In this document: positions 1 through 5,068 of the stretch, one piece after another
Position numbering within the stretch: position 1 is the first letter of the stretch
How the letters are laid out: each line of letters begins with the position of its first letter
DNA from: an uncultured Phascolarctobacterium sp.
GTDB lineage: Bacteria; Bacillota; Negativicutes; Acidaminococcales; Acidaminococcaceae
Assembly (NCBI GenBank): GCA_900552855.1
Contig: USBG01000101.1
Coordinates: 1 to 5,615 of the forward strand
Length of the DNA: 5,615 nt
Direction of reading: 5' to 3'
The notes under the pieces: generated by a model
Told to the model about the DNA's origin: nothing
Seen by the model: the letters and a program-made list of their open reading frames with translations, nothing else
Databases searched by the model: none
Program-made: the position numbers and the translations under genes

Positions 1-336
1 GGTGTGGCTACAGCACTTGGTGTAGCAGCATCCGATGTAAACAGTCCTACCTTTGCGATAATGAATGTTTATCAAGGGGATAAGCTGGAAATACATCATT
101 TTGACCTTTATCGCTTAAGCAGAGAGGAAGAGCTTGAGGATATTGGCTTTGATGAATATGTTTATGGTGATGATGTAGTAACTTTGATTGAATGGGCAGA
201 GCTGTTTCCTCAGAAGCTGCCTGATGAATATTTGCAGGTTAAGCTGCTTTTGGAGGGCGCAGGACGCAAGGCCAAGCTGATGGCCAAGGGTGAGCGCTAT
301 GAGCAGCTGCTGCGGGAGGTGGAGCGAGAGTGCTGA
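1..336 (+). CDS. tsaE: TsaE, tRNA t6A biosynthesis ATPase, 5'-truncated by window
   Basis: TsaE is the small cytoplasmic ATPase that binds the TsaB-TsaD heterodimer and powers turnover of the complex making t6A37 on ANN-decoding tRNAs. The visible 111 codons are the C-terminal part. They open in frame with GVATALGV, which in the family lies just after the Walker A P-loop, so the P-loop and true start are upstream of base 1. The GTG at base 4 should not be taken as the start. Family hallmarks seen are SPTF followed by a conserved Tyr (switch-like region), the acidic HHFDLYRL strand, and DIGFDEYVYGDDVVTLIEWAE-type sequence containing the IEW-x-E motif. The tail is basic and charged. The TGA stop at 334-336 overlaps the tsaB start by 7 bp, and a GGGAGG at 314-319 inside this gene serves tsaB. 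The family call is firm; the 5' end is unknown. Confidence 0.93.
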   Translation, partial: GVATALGVAASDVNSPTFAIMNVYQGDKLEIHHFDLYRLSREEELEDIGFDEYVYGDDVVTLIEWAELFPQKLPDEYLQVKLLLEGAGRKAKLMAKGERYEQLLREVEREC

Positions 337-1028
337 CTTTAGCTATGGACACAGCAACTAAGGTATGTACCGTTGCCCTGTGTCGTGATGGAGAGCTTTT
401 AGCTGAATATAATATTAATATGGGTATGACCCATTCTGAGGGCCTTTTACCTCAAATTCAGCAGCTTTTGGACCGTACTGGTGTAAAAAAGAACGAAATT
501 GAGCTGCTGGCAGTAAGCATGGGCCCAGGCTCCTTTACAGGACTGCGTATTGGCCTGGCTACTGCCGAGGCCATGGCCTATAGCTGGCAATGCTATCTGC
601 ATGGCGTGGATACCTTAAAGGCAATGGCCTATAATATTCCTGTTGATGGCGTGGTGCTGTCCCCTGTTTTAGATGCACAAAAGGGCAACTATTATCAGGC
701 TATCTATAAATGGGAAAAAGGCCAGCTAAAGGAGCTGGAGCCTGTGGCAGTTGTAAGCAAGGATGAGCTGTTTGAGCGTTTGGCGCTGCAGGGCTGTCCT
801 TCTATTATCCTGGGTGAGTGCAAGCGCTTAGAAAAAACAGAGCTGCCTGAGTGGGTAAGCCTGGCACCTAAGGCGCTGCGTATGCCAAGGGCATCCTCTG
901 TAGGCTTTTTAGCTGAGGATGAATTTGACGCAGATTGTGATAAGAAAATTTTTGGCCTAGAGCCGTACTATATTAGAAGATCAGAGGCGGAGGAGCTTTG
1001 GGAGAAGAAACAACAGCAACAACAATAA
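330..1028 (+). CDS. tsaB: TsaB, tRNA t6A biosynthesis scaffold protein
   Basis: TsaB (YeaZ) is an inactive ASKHA-fold paralogue of TsaD. It dimerises with TsaD and recruits TsaE in the t6A37 synthase. The 232-residue protein has the family's N-terminal strand MLTLAMDTATKVCTVAL, an HSEGLLP segment near residues 35-41 and the signature GPGSFTGLRIG at 65-75. It ends with the usual YYIRRSEAEE motif. The GTG start at 330 is preferred because it gives the normal N-terminus and has GGGAGG at 314-319 about 10 nt upstream. Length is normal for the family. The oddity is the C-terminal tail KKQQQQQ, encoded by a short CAA-rich stretch that also encodes the start of rimI in another frame. The gene overlaps tsaE by 7 bp and rimI by 31 bp, which suggests translational coupling. 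Confidence 0.95.
   Translation: MLTLAMDTATKVCTVALCRDGELLAEYNINMGMTHSEGLLPQIQQLLDRTGVKKNEIELLAVSMGPGSFTGLRIGLATAEAMAYSWQCYLHGVDTLKAMAYNIPVDGVVLSPVLDAQKGNYYQAIYKWEKGQLKELEPVAVVSKDELFERLALQGCPSIILGECKRLEKTELPEWVSLAPKALRMPRASSVGFLAEDEFDADCDKKIFGLEPYYIRRSEAEELWEKKQQQQQ
989..995 (+). promoter_or_regulatory. Ribosome binding site for rimI (TTG start)
   Basis: GGAGGAG lies inside the 3' end of tsaB, only 2 to 4 nt before the TTG at 998. That spacing is short. It would be long (over 40 nt) for the ATG at 1040. Terminating tsaB ribosomes may help re-initiation, so this site supports but does not prove the TTG start. Confidence 0.45.
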
Positions 1029-1474
1029 CTTTTCGTAGCATGGCTGCAGCGGATATTTCTGCTATAGTAAAAATGGAGGCCGAGGCTTTTTATGATGCCT
1101 GGAGTGCCACCATGCTGCTGAATGAGATTAATAACGAGCTTACCACTTATTTGGTGATGGAGCTTGAGGGAAAGGTTATAGGCTACTGCGGCTTTTGGCT
1201 GGTGGCAGGCGAGGCACAGATTACCCGTGTTGCCGTTACTGAGGAGCAGCGTGGACAGGGCTTTGGCACCCGTCTGACTGCAGCTCTTATTAATAAGGCC
1301 TGGGAGCTGGGGGCAGAGGCAATTACCCTAGAGGTCCGCGAAAGCAATTTGGCGGCTCAAAGAGCATATCTGACCTGTGGCTTTGCCAGCGAGGGGATTC
1401 GTCCTAATTACTACGAGGACAACCATGAAAATGCCGTAATTATGTGGCTGTATAAAGAGGGAGCACATGAGTAA
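998..1474 (+). CDS. rimI: RimI, ribosomal protein S18-alanine N-acetyltransferase family (GNAT)
   Basis: This GNAT-fold enzyme moves acetyl from acetyl-CoA to protein N-termini; the characterised E. coli RimI acts on ribosomal protein S18 (bS18). The 158-residue protein has beta1 ITFRSM (10-15), the acetyl-CoA pyrophosphate loop QRGQGFGT (84-91), LEVRESN (111-117) and AYLTCGF (123-129). It ends with the RimI-like IRPNYYEDNHENAVIMW segment. Glu112 and Tyr124 have the same 12-residue spacing as the E. coli RimI catalytic pair Glu103/Tyr115, so it is probably active. The start is uncertain. TTG at 998 is chosen because the next in-frame start, ATG at 1040, would delete the beta1 strand, and an in-frame TAG at 974-976 blocks anything further upstream. 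That choice gives a low-complexity leader (GEETTATT) and a 31-bp overlap with tsaB. The stop overlaps tsaD by 8 bp. The substrate in this organism is inferred. Confidence 0.92.
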   Translation: MGEETTATTITFRSMAAADISAIVKMEAEAFYDAWSATMLLNEINNELTTYLVMELEGKVIGYCGFWLVAGEAQITRVAVTEEQRGQGFGTRLTAALINKAWELGAEAITLEVRESNLAAQRAYLTCGFASEGIRPNYYEDNHENAVIMWLYKEGAHE

Positions 1475-2495
1475 GGATATTTATATTTTAGGAATAGAAA
1501 GCAGCTGTGATGAAACTGCTGCTGCTGTGGTGAAAAATGGCAGAGAGGTTTTAAGCAACATTATTTCCTCTCAAATAGTTATTCACCGTAAATTTGGTGG
1601 TGTAGTGCCCGAGATTGCTTCTCGTAAGCATATTGAAAACATTATGCCTGTTATTGACGAAGCATTGACTCAGGCCAATGTATCCTTAGACCAGATTGAC
1701 GCTGTGGCTGTAACCTATGGTCCTGGTCTTGTTGGTGCACTTTTAGTTGGTTTGTCCGCAGCTAAGTCCTTAGCGTGGGCAACGGACAAGCCCCTTATTG
1801 GTGTTAACCATTTGGAGGGCCACGTTTTTGCTAACTTTTTGACTGATAAGGAGCTGGAGCCTCCCTTTATGGCACTTGTTGTCAGTGGCGGTCATACTGC
1901 TCTTCTTAAGGTAACTGGCTATAATAGCTTTGAAATGCTGGGACAAACCCGTGACGATGCTGCAGGCGAAGCCTTTGATAAAATTGCCCGCGTTATGGGC
2001 CTGCCCTATCCCGGTGGTCCCGAGATTGAAAAGCTGGCTTTGGACGGCAATCCTCATGCTATCGAGTTTCCTGTTGCTAAGCTGGATGCACCCTATGAAT
2101 TCAGCTTCAGTGGCTTGAAATCTGCTGTAATCAACTATTTGCACAATCAGCAGCAGGCAGGACGTGAGGTAAACCGTGCTGACGTAGCGGCGTCCTTCCA
2201 GCATGCTGTAGTGGATGCACTGGTGCGTAAGGCAGAGGTTGCCATGAAGGATACAGGCTATAAGAAGATTGTACTGGCAGGCGGTGTGTCTGCCAACAAG
2301 ACATTGCAGAATACATTGGCTGAGGCAATGGAAAAAATGGGCTGCCAGCTGGTACACCCAACGTCCATTCTTTGTACTGATAATGCTGTAATGATTGCCT
2401 GCCGTGGCTACTTTATGTATCAGGCTGGCATGAGAAGTCCACTGGACTTAAACGCTGTTCCTTCGTTAAGTTTATGTAAAATAAATGTCCAATAG
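1467..2495 (+). CDS. tsaD: TsaD, tRNA N6-adenosine threonylcarbamoyltransferase
   Basis: TsaD (Gcp/YgjD/Kae1 family) is the catalytic subunit that transfers the threonylcarbamoyl group from threonylcarbamoyl-AMP to A37 of ANN-decoding tRNAs, working with TsaB and TsaE in the cytoplasm. The 342-residue length is normal. Visible motifs are the N-terminal GIESSCDET (9-17), TYGPGLVGALLVG (83-95) and the metal-binding HLEGH (His115 and His119). Further along are VVSGGHTALL (138-147), GEAFDKIARVMGLPYPGGP (167-185), FSFSGLKSAV (212-221), LAGGVSANKTL (270-280) and TDNAVMIA (304-311), whose Asp305 is the third metal ligand in the family. The ATG at 1467 overlaps the rimI stop by 8 bp and has AAAGAGG at 1454-1460 as ribosome binding site. 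It is the last gene of the t6A cluster, and no hairpin-plus-T-run terminator follows it. No defect is seen. Confidence 0.98.
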   Translation: MSKDIYILGIESSCDETAAAVVKNGREVLSNIISSQIVIHRKFGGVVPEIASRKHIENIMPVIDEALTQANVSLDQIDAVAVTYGPGLVGALLVGLSAAKSLAWATDKPLIGVNHLEGHVFANFLTDKELEPPFMALVVSGGHTALLKVTGYNSFEMLGQTRDDAAGEAFDKIARVMGLPYPGGPEIEKLALDGNPHAIEFPVAKLDAPYEFSFSGLKSAVINYLHNQQQAGREVNRADVAASFQHAVVDALVRKAEVAMKDTGYKKIVLAGGVSANKTLQNTLAEAMEKMGCQLVHPTSILCTDNAVMIACRGYFMYQAGMRSPLDLNAVPSLSLCKINVQ

Positions 2496-2508
2496 AGTGC
2501 ATAACTCT

Positions 2509-2601
2509 GTGGATAATGTGGATAACTAGTGGGAAATACCCCAAAAAAGCACTTTTAACAAAGTTTAAGCCTGTGGATAAGCAGGTGGATAATGTGGATA
2601 A
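2509..2601 (+). repeat. Exact 17-bp direct repeat, two copies
   Basis: GTGGATAATGTGGATAA occurs at 2509-2525 and again at 2585-2601, 76 bp apart start to start. Each copy is a pair of abutting DnaA-box-like 9-mers, so the repeat unit is a double box. The sequence between the copies is AT-rich and contains a further single exact box at 2572-2580. Confidence 0.85.
2565..2593 (+). promoter_or_regulatory. Weak candidate promoter for the kinase operon
   Basis: GATAAT at 2588-2593 matches five of six bases of a sigma-A -10 box. TTAAGC at 2565-2570 is a poor -35 (three of six) at 17-bp spacing. A start near 2600 would give a leader of about 60 nt. The -10 is built from the junction of two DnaA-box-like 9-mers, so protein bound there would block it. 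It could be chance, since GATAA is part of every box. Confidence 0.22.
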
Positions 2602-2614
2602 AGCAGTGGATTTC

Positions 2615-2632
2615 TTCCACAGTCCTGTGGAA
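2615..2632. repeat. Perfect 8-bp inverted repeat at the 3' edge of the box cluster
   Basis: TTCCACAG (2615-2622) and CTGTGGAA (2625-2632) are exact reverse complements around a TC spacer, giving an 18-bp near-palindrome. Each arm is related to half of a DnaA box, so it may be two opposed degenerate boxes or a separate operator for a dimeric regulator. Neither side has a T-run, so it is not a terminator. It lies about 30 bp before the kinase start codon. Confidence 0.6.
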
Positions 2633-2661
2633 AATACATTGTAGAACGGAATGAGGAAAAC

Positions 2662-4041
2662 ATGCTGAGCAATTTAACTGCAGAACAACGTAATACTTTA
2701 CAAACAATGCAGCCTATTTTAGGCCTGGCAGCGGATATTGCTCACGCCTCCATTACTATTTATCTGCAGGCGGAGGATAAACGCTTCTATAATATCTATA
2801 AGCAGGTACGCCCTCGTACTCAGGTTGGCAGTGTTCAGCCAGATATGACAGGACGCCGCATCCGTACTGTGGAGGAGCCTATTGTTAGCCGCTGCCTGCA
2901 AAGCGGACTGCCTGTGGATGGCAAAAAGGAGCTTGTTTTAGGTACCCTTTACGGCTTTAAGGTTTATCCGTTGAAGGACGGGGTAGGAAGGACCTTTGCT
3001 GCCCTTAGCTTTGATGGTGCCCGTTTAGACGATATTATAGTAGCTCAGTCCTTTGAGCTTTTATGTAATTTACGTCGTTCTGTAGAGGATAATTCTTTAT
3101 ATAGCCGTTTGTCCCCAACGGACGGATTAATGGTAGTGGATGCCAATAAGCTGATTATTGCTGCCAATAGAGCAGCCAAGCATATTTTCCAATCCATGGA
3201 TGTGAGGGGTCTGATTGGCAGCCGTACTAACGACCGTAATGTTAATTGGCCTTTAGTAGGCATGGTTATCGACACAGGCACGGCCGAGGGTAAGGAGTTT
3301 AATGTTCACGGACGTATTCTTTCCATGCGTGTTCTGCCAGTGGTGGAGCGTCCTAGAGGCGGCTGCGCCATCGTTATTATTAGTGACATTACGGAGCTGC
3401 GTAAAAAGGATGAAGAGCTTTTAATTAAGTCCGTAGTCATCAAGGAAATACACCACCGTGTAAAAAATAACCTGCAAACTATAACCAGCCTTTTGCGGCT
3501 GCAGGCGCGCAGGGCTCAAAGTGAAGAAACCAAGCTGGTACTGCGTGATTGCATTGGTCGTGTCAGCAGTATCGCCATCGTCCATGAGTATTTGTCTCAG
3601 CAGGATAGTGGTCTGATTGATGTAGGCAAGGTGGCCAAGGGTATTTATCAGGCTATTTTAAGCAGTATGCTAAATCCTGACTTTAAGCTGGAGGCTGAGT
3701 TTTTTGCGGACCAGCTGCAGTTGCCTTCAGAAAAGGCCACCAGCATTGCCCTAATCTTAAACGAGCTGCTGCAAAACATCATTGAGCATGCCTTTGAGGG
3801 CAAAATGCAGGGACGCTTAGAGGTTAGCTTTACAGAAAAAAGTGATGCCTATTATTTGACAATTACTGATGACGGTATTGGTATTCCTGCTGATTTTGAC
3901 ATCAGTCAAAGCAAAAGCTTGGGACTGAAGATTATTAGGACCTTGGCAGAATCTGATTTACATGGTAGCTTTACTTTAAAGAACAGACCTGAGGGCGGAG
4001 CTGTAGCTCAGGTGATTATTCCGAAGGCAGGTGGACAATAA
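2662..4041 (+). CDS. Soluble sensor histidine kinase, PdtaS/EutW type (GAF-like, PAS, HisKA_2, HATPase_c)
   Basis: This sensor kinase should autophosphorylate on His and pass phosphate to the adjacent ANTAR regulator. The 459 residues show no hydrophobic membrane segments, so it is likely cytoplasmic. The N-terminus (about 1-145) resembles the GAF-like histidine kinase N-terminal domain of PdtaS, including the QVRPRTQ segment (48-54). A PAS-like region follows (about 148-245, GLMVVDANKLIIAANRAA), and then a short linker. The HisKA_2 dimerisation domain starts at 261 with KEIHHRVKNNLQT; His265, or the neighbouring His264, is the phosphoacceptor. The ATPase domain has the N-box NELLQNIIEHA (367-377), the G1 box DDGIGIP (403-409) and SLGLKII (419-425), so it looks intact. 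AGG at 2654-2656 is the ribosome binding site. The ligand is unknown. PdtaS senses small molecules and EutW ethanolamine, but no eut genes are visible, so a specific name is not justified. Confidence 0.9.
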   Translation: MLSNLTAEQRNTLQTMQPILGLAADIAHASITIYLQAEDKRFYNIYKQVRPRTQVGSVQPDMTGRRIRTVEEPIVSRCLQSGLPVDGKKELVLGTLYGFKVYPLKDGVGRTFAALSFDGARLDDIIVAQSFELLCNLRRSVEDNSLYSRLSPTDGLMVVDANKLIIAANRAAKHIFQSMDVRGLIGSRTNDRNVNWPLVGMVIDTGTAEGKEFNVHGRILSMRVLPVVERPRGGCAIVIISDITELRKKDEELLIKSVVIKEIHHRVKNNLQTITSLLRLQARRAQSEETKLVLRDCIGRVSSIAIVHEYLSQQDSGLIDVGKVAKGIYQAILSSMLNPDFKLEAEFFADQLQLPSEKATSIALILNELLQNIIEHAFEGKMQGRLEVSFTEKSDAYYLTITDDGIGIPADFDISQSKSLGLKIIRTLAESDLHGSFTLKNRPEGGAVAQVIIPKAGGQ

Positions 4042-4622
4042 TGCTGCAAAAGCTGAATATACTTATTGCTGATGACGAAGCGCTAATTCGTCTGGATCTG
4101 CGGGAAATGCTTAGCGACGCCGGTCATCATATTGTAGGCGAAGCGGCGGACGGAGCGCAGGCCGTAAAGATGGCTCGAGAGCTGAAGCCTGACTTTATTA
4201 TTATGGATGTTAAAATGCCTAATATGGACGGCTTAGAGGCTGCTGCCATTATTGGTGAGGAAAACCTTGCACCAGTATTGCTTTTAACTGCCTATAGTCA
4301 GCAGGACATTGTAGAAAAGGCCAGTAAGGCAGGTGTAAGCGCCTATTTGGTTAAGCCTGTACGTGAGGAGCAGCTGTTCCCTGCAATGGAAATTGCTGCC
4401 AGTCGCTTTAATGAGCTACAGGAGCTGAATAAGGAGCTGTTAGATCTTAAGGACAGCCTGGAAACCCGCAAGCTAGTGGACCGCGCTAAGGGCATTTTGA
4501 TGACCGCTCACAAAATCTCCGAGCAGGACGCCTATCGCAAAATGCAGCAGTACAGCATGGCTAAACGTATTACTCTCAAAGCCCTTGCTGAAAGTATCAT
4601 CAAGGCTGCAGAGAAGAGGTAA
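4041..4622 (+). CDS. ANTAR-domain response regulator (PdtaR/EutV type antiterminator)
   Basis: This 193-residue response regulator has an RNA-binding output. The receiver domain (about 5-122) has the acidic pair Asp11/Asp12, phosphoacceptor Asp56 in IIMDVKMP, Thr83 in LLLTAYS and Lys105 in LVKPV, so it should be phosphorylatable. A coiled-coil-like helix rich in Leu and Glu (about 125-142, NELQELNKELLDLKDSLE) leads into an ANTAR domain (about 135-190) with the family core RAKGILM (148-154) and the EQDAYRKMQQYSM helix. Phosphorylated ANTAR proteins dimerise and bind paired hexaloop hairpins in leader RNAs, which prevents terminator formation. The ATG overlaps the kinase TAA by 1 bp (TAATG), a standard coupling arrangement, so the two genes are almost certainly partners. 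The target transcripts are not identifiable in this window. Confidence 0.93.
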   Translation: MLQKLNILIADDEALIRLDLREMLSDAGHHIVGEAADGAQAVKMARELKPDFIIMDVKMPNMDGLEAAAIIGEENLAPVLLLTAYSQQDIVEKASKAGVSAYLVKPVREEQLFPAMEIAASRFNELQELNKELLDLKDSLETRKLVDRAKGILMTAHKISEQDAYRKMQQYSMAKRITLKALAESIIKAAEKR

Positions 4623-4624
4623 AA

Positions 4625-4822
4625 ATGTCTAAATTTAAGATTGTTATTGAAGAAACCATTGTACAGGAATTTGAAATAGAAGCAAAAAATGAGCAGGACG
4701 CTTTAGTATTAGCACAGCAGAAGTACGATGAGTGCGAATTGGTGTTAGACCAAGCGGACGTACAGCATAAGCAAATAGCTGTTGTAACAGACAAAGGTTG
4801 TTCTGAATGGGTTGAGTTTTAA
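4625..4822 (+). CDS. Small DpnD/PcfM-like protein
   Basis: A 65-residue acidic protein, MSKFKIVIEETI..., with a predicted beta-strand, then VQEFEIEAKNEQDALVLAQQKYDE and a short VLDQADV turn. This pattern (xFKVxIxExLxxxxExEAxxxxEAxxxxxxxYxxxxxVLdxxD) resembles the DpnD/PcfM-like family, whose members are small proteins of unknown biochemical role near restriction or conjugation genes. The resemblance is judged by eye. The C-terminal part (KQIAVVTDKGCSEWVEF) continues past the usual end of that family as recalled. It starts 2 bp after the ANTAR regulator stop, and its AAGAGG ribosome site (4614-4619) lies within the end of that gene, so it is very probably translated. It has no transmembrane or signal segment. 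Its role here is unknown; an accessory part of the two-component unit is only a guess from position. Confidence 0.75.
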   Translation: MSKFKIVIEETIVQEFEIEAKNEQDALVLAQQKYDECELVLDQADVQHKQIAVVTDKGCSEWVEF

Positions 4823-4850
4823 ATTTATGTATTTGGAATTTTATAAAGCA

Positions 4851-4873
4851 GTCTGTTGCCTATTATGGCGGAC
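4851..4873 (+). other. 7-bp RNA hairpin downstream of the small protein
   Basis: GTCTGTT (4851-4857) can pair with GGCGGAC (4867-4873) using three G-U pairs, leaving a 9-nt loop. An alternative fold pairs GCC (4858-4860) with GGC (4867-4869) around the hexaloop TATTAT. No T-run follows, so it is not a terminator by itself. It may protect the 3' end of the transcript. Confidence 0.35.
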
Positions 4874-4898
4874 GGTGTTAAAATAAGGATACAAACAT

Positions 4899-4920
4899 CT
4901 TCCTAGGAGAAGTTGCTAGG
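4899..4920 (+). other. Two mutually exclusive small hairpins
   Basis: CTTC (4899-4902) pairs with GAAG (4909-4912) around the hexaloop CTAGGA. Alternatively CCTAG (4902-4906) pairs with CTAGG (4916-4920) around a 9-nt loop. They share bases and cannot coexist. The stems are short, and no function can be assigned. Confidence 0.3.
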
Positions 4921-4942
4921 TTGATTATAAAATAAAAAGATT

Positions 4943-4988
4943 AAGCAGTACTTGTTACTATTATTTGTAGTAGTGAGTGCTGCTTTTT
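4943..4988 (+). terminator. Strong intrinsic terminator of the kinase-regulator-small protein operon
   Basis: AGCAGTACTTGTTACTA (4944-4960) pairs along its full length with TAGTAGTGAGTGCTGCT (4968-4984), counting four G-U pairs, around a 7-nt loop TTATTTG. A flanking A4943-T4985 pair extends it to 18 bp. A T-run follows (4985-4988), with another at 4993-4997. It is preceded by A-rich sequence (AAAATAAAAAG, 4929-4939), so it may also act partly on the opposite strand. Confidence 0.88.
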
Positions 4989-5009
4989 GTCATTTTTAGG
5001 GGGCGATTA

Positions 5010-5038
5010 TTCAAATTTAAGCATTGTTAGTATATAAC
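5010..5038 (+). promoter_or_regulatory. Candidate sigma-A promoter for the Rpn-family gene
   Basis: TTCAAA (5010-5015, four of six) and TATAAC (5033-5038, five of six) are separated by exactly 17 bp. They lie just after the terminator and about 30 bp before the predicted start codon. Transcription would begin near 5045. The region is AT-rich, so chance matches are likely. Confidence 0.42.
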
Positions 5039-5054
5039 GATAAAAATGATTAAG

Positions 5055-5061
5055 AAAGGTG
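5055..5061 (+). promoter_or_regulatory. Ribosome binding site for the Rpn-family gene (TTG start)
   Basis: AAAGGTG lies 7 nt before the TTG at 5069. No comparably placed Shine-Dalgarno exists for the next clear start, the ATG at 5138, which has only CTGTGTTTG before it. This is the main reason for choosing TTG 5069. Confidence 0.6.
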
Positions 5062-5068
5062 AAGCATA

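Larger units (their letters stand above)
2508..2634 (+). promoter_or_regulatory. Cluster of DnaA-box-like 9-mers between tsaD and the histidine kinase
   Basis: The bacterial DnaA box consensus is TTATCCACA, which reads TGTGGATAA on the plus strand here. Exact copies lie at 2508-2516, 2517-2525, 2572-2580 and 2593-2601. One-mismatch copies lie at 2584-2592 (GGTGGATAA) and 2626-2634 (TGTGGAAAA). All six point the same way. A two-mismatch copy in the opposite orientation is at 2613-2621. Two pairs abut with no spacer (2508-2525 and 2584-2601). An AT-rich stretch (about 2543-2569) separates the two sub-clusters. The density is far beyond chance for 127 bp. Possible roles are DnaA titration, control of the downstream operon, or origin-like activity. 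No dnaA or dnaN is in the window, so an origin cannot be claimed. Confidence 0.8.
4823..5068. other. AT-rich intergenic region with hairpins, terminator and candidate promoter
   Basis: This 246-bp stretch has no convincing coding frame. From 5' to 3' it holds a 7-bp hairpin (4851-4873), a pair of overlapping alternative small hairpins (4899-4920), a strong intrinsic terminator (4943-4988) and a sigma-A-like promoter (5010-5038). The first half is the 3' untranslated part of the kinase operon. The second half is the leader region of the Rpn-family gene. No recognised riboswitch or ncRNA was identified. Confidence 0.7.

Noticed and set aside
4..336. GTG at base 4 as the true tsaE start
   Set aside because: The reading frame is open to base 1, and the family's P-loop normally precedes this segment, so the gene continues upstream of the window.
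1770..2357. A 195-codon open frame antisense to tsaD
   Set aside because: It lies entirely opposite a conserved gene, has no recognisable domain or ribosome site, and is rich in His, Cys and Leu as expected of a shadow frame.
2494..2508. Small hairpin AGAGT/ACTCT at the tsaD stop codon
   Set aside because: It is only a 5-bp stem with no T-run and is easily expected by chance.
2508..2634. Calling the region oriC
   Set aside because: Box density is suggestive, but no dnaA, dnaN, recF, rpmH or other usual origin neighbour is in the window, and the unwinding element cannot be established. Kept as a box cluster only.
2615..2640. Terminator for the tsaE-tsaD operon
   Set aside because: The inverted repeat is perfect, but only 8 bp with a 2-nt spacer that cannot form a normal loop without losing pairs, and no T-run follows on either strand.
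2662..4622. Naming the pair eutW/eutV
   Set aside because: Domain layout fits, but PdtaS/PdtaR and other kinase-ANTAR pairs share it, and no ethanolamine genes are visible.
4943..4988. ANTAR-responsive terminator hairpin
   Set aside because: The loop is 7 nt (or 5 nt if a U-G pair closes), not a hexaloop with A1 and G4, and the hairpin follows the operon's last gene, so ordinary termination explains it.
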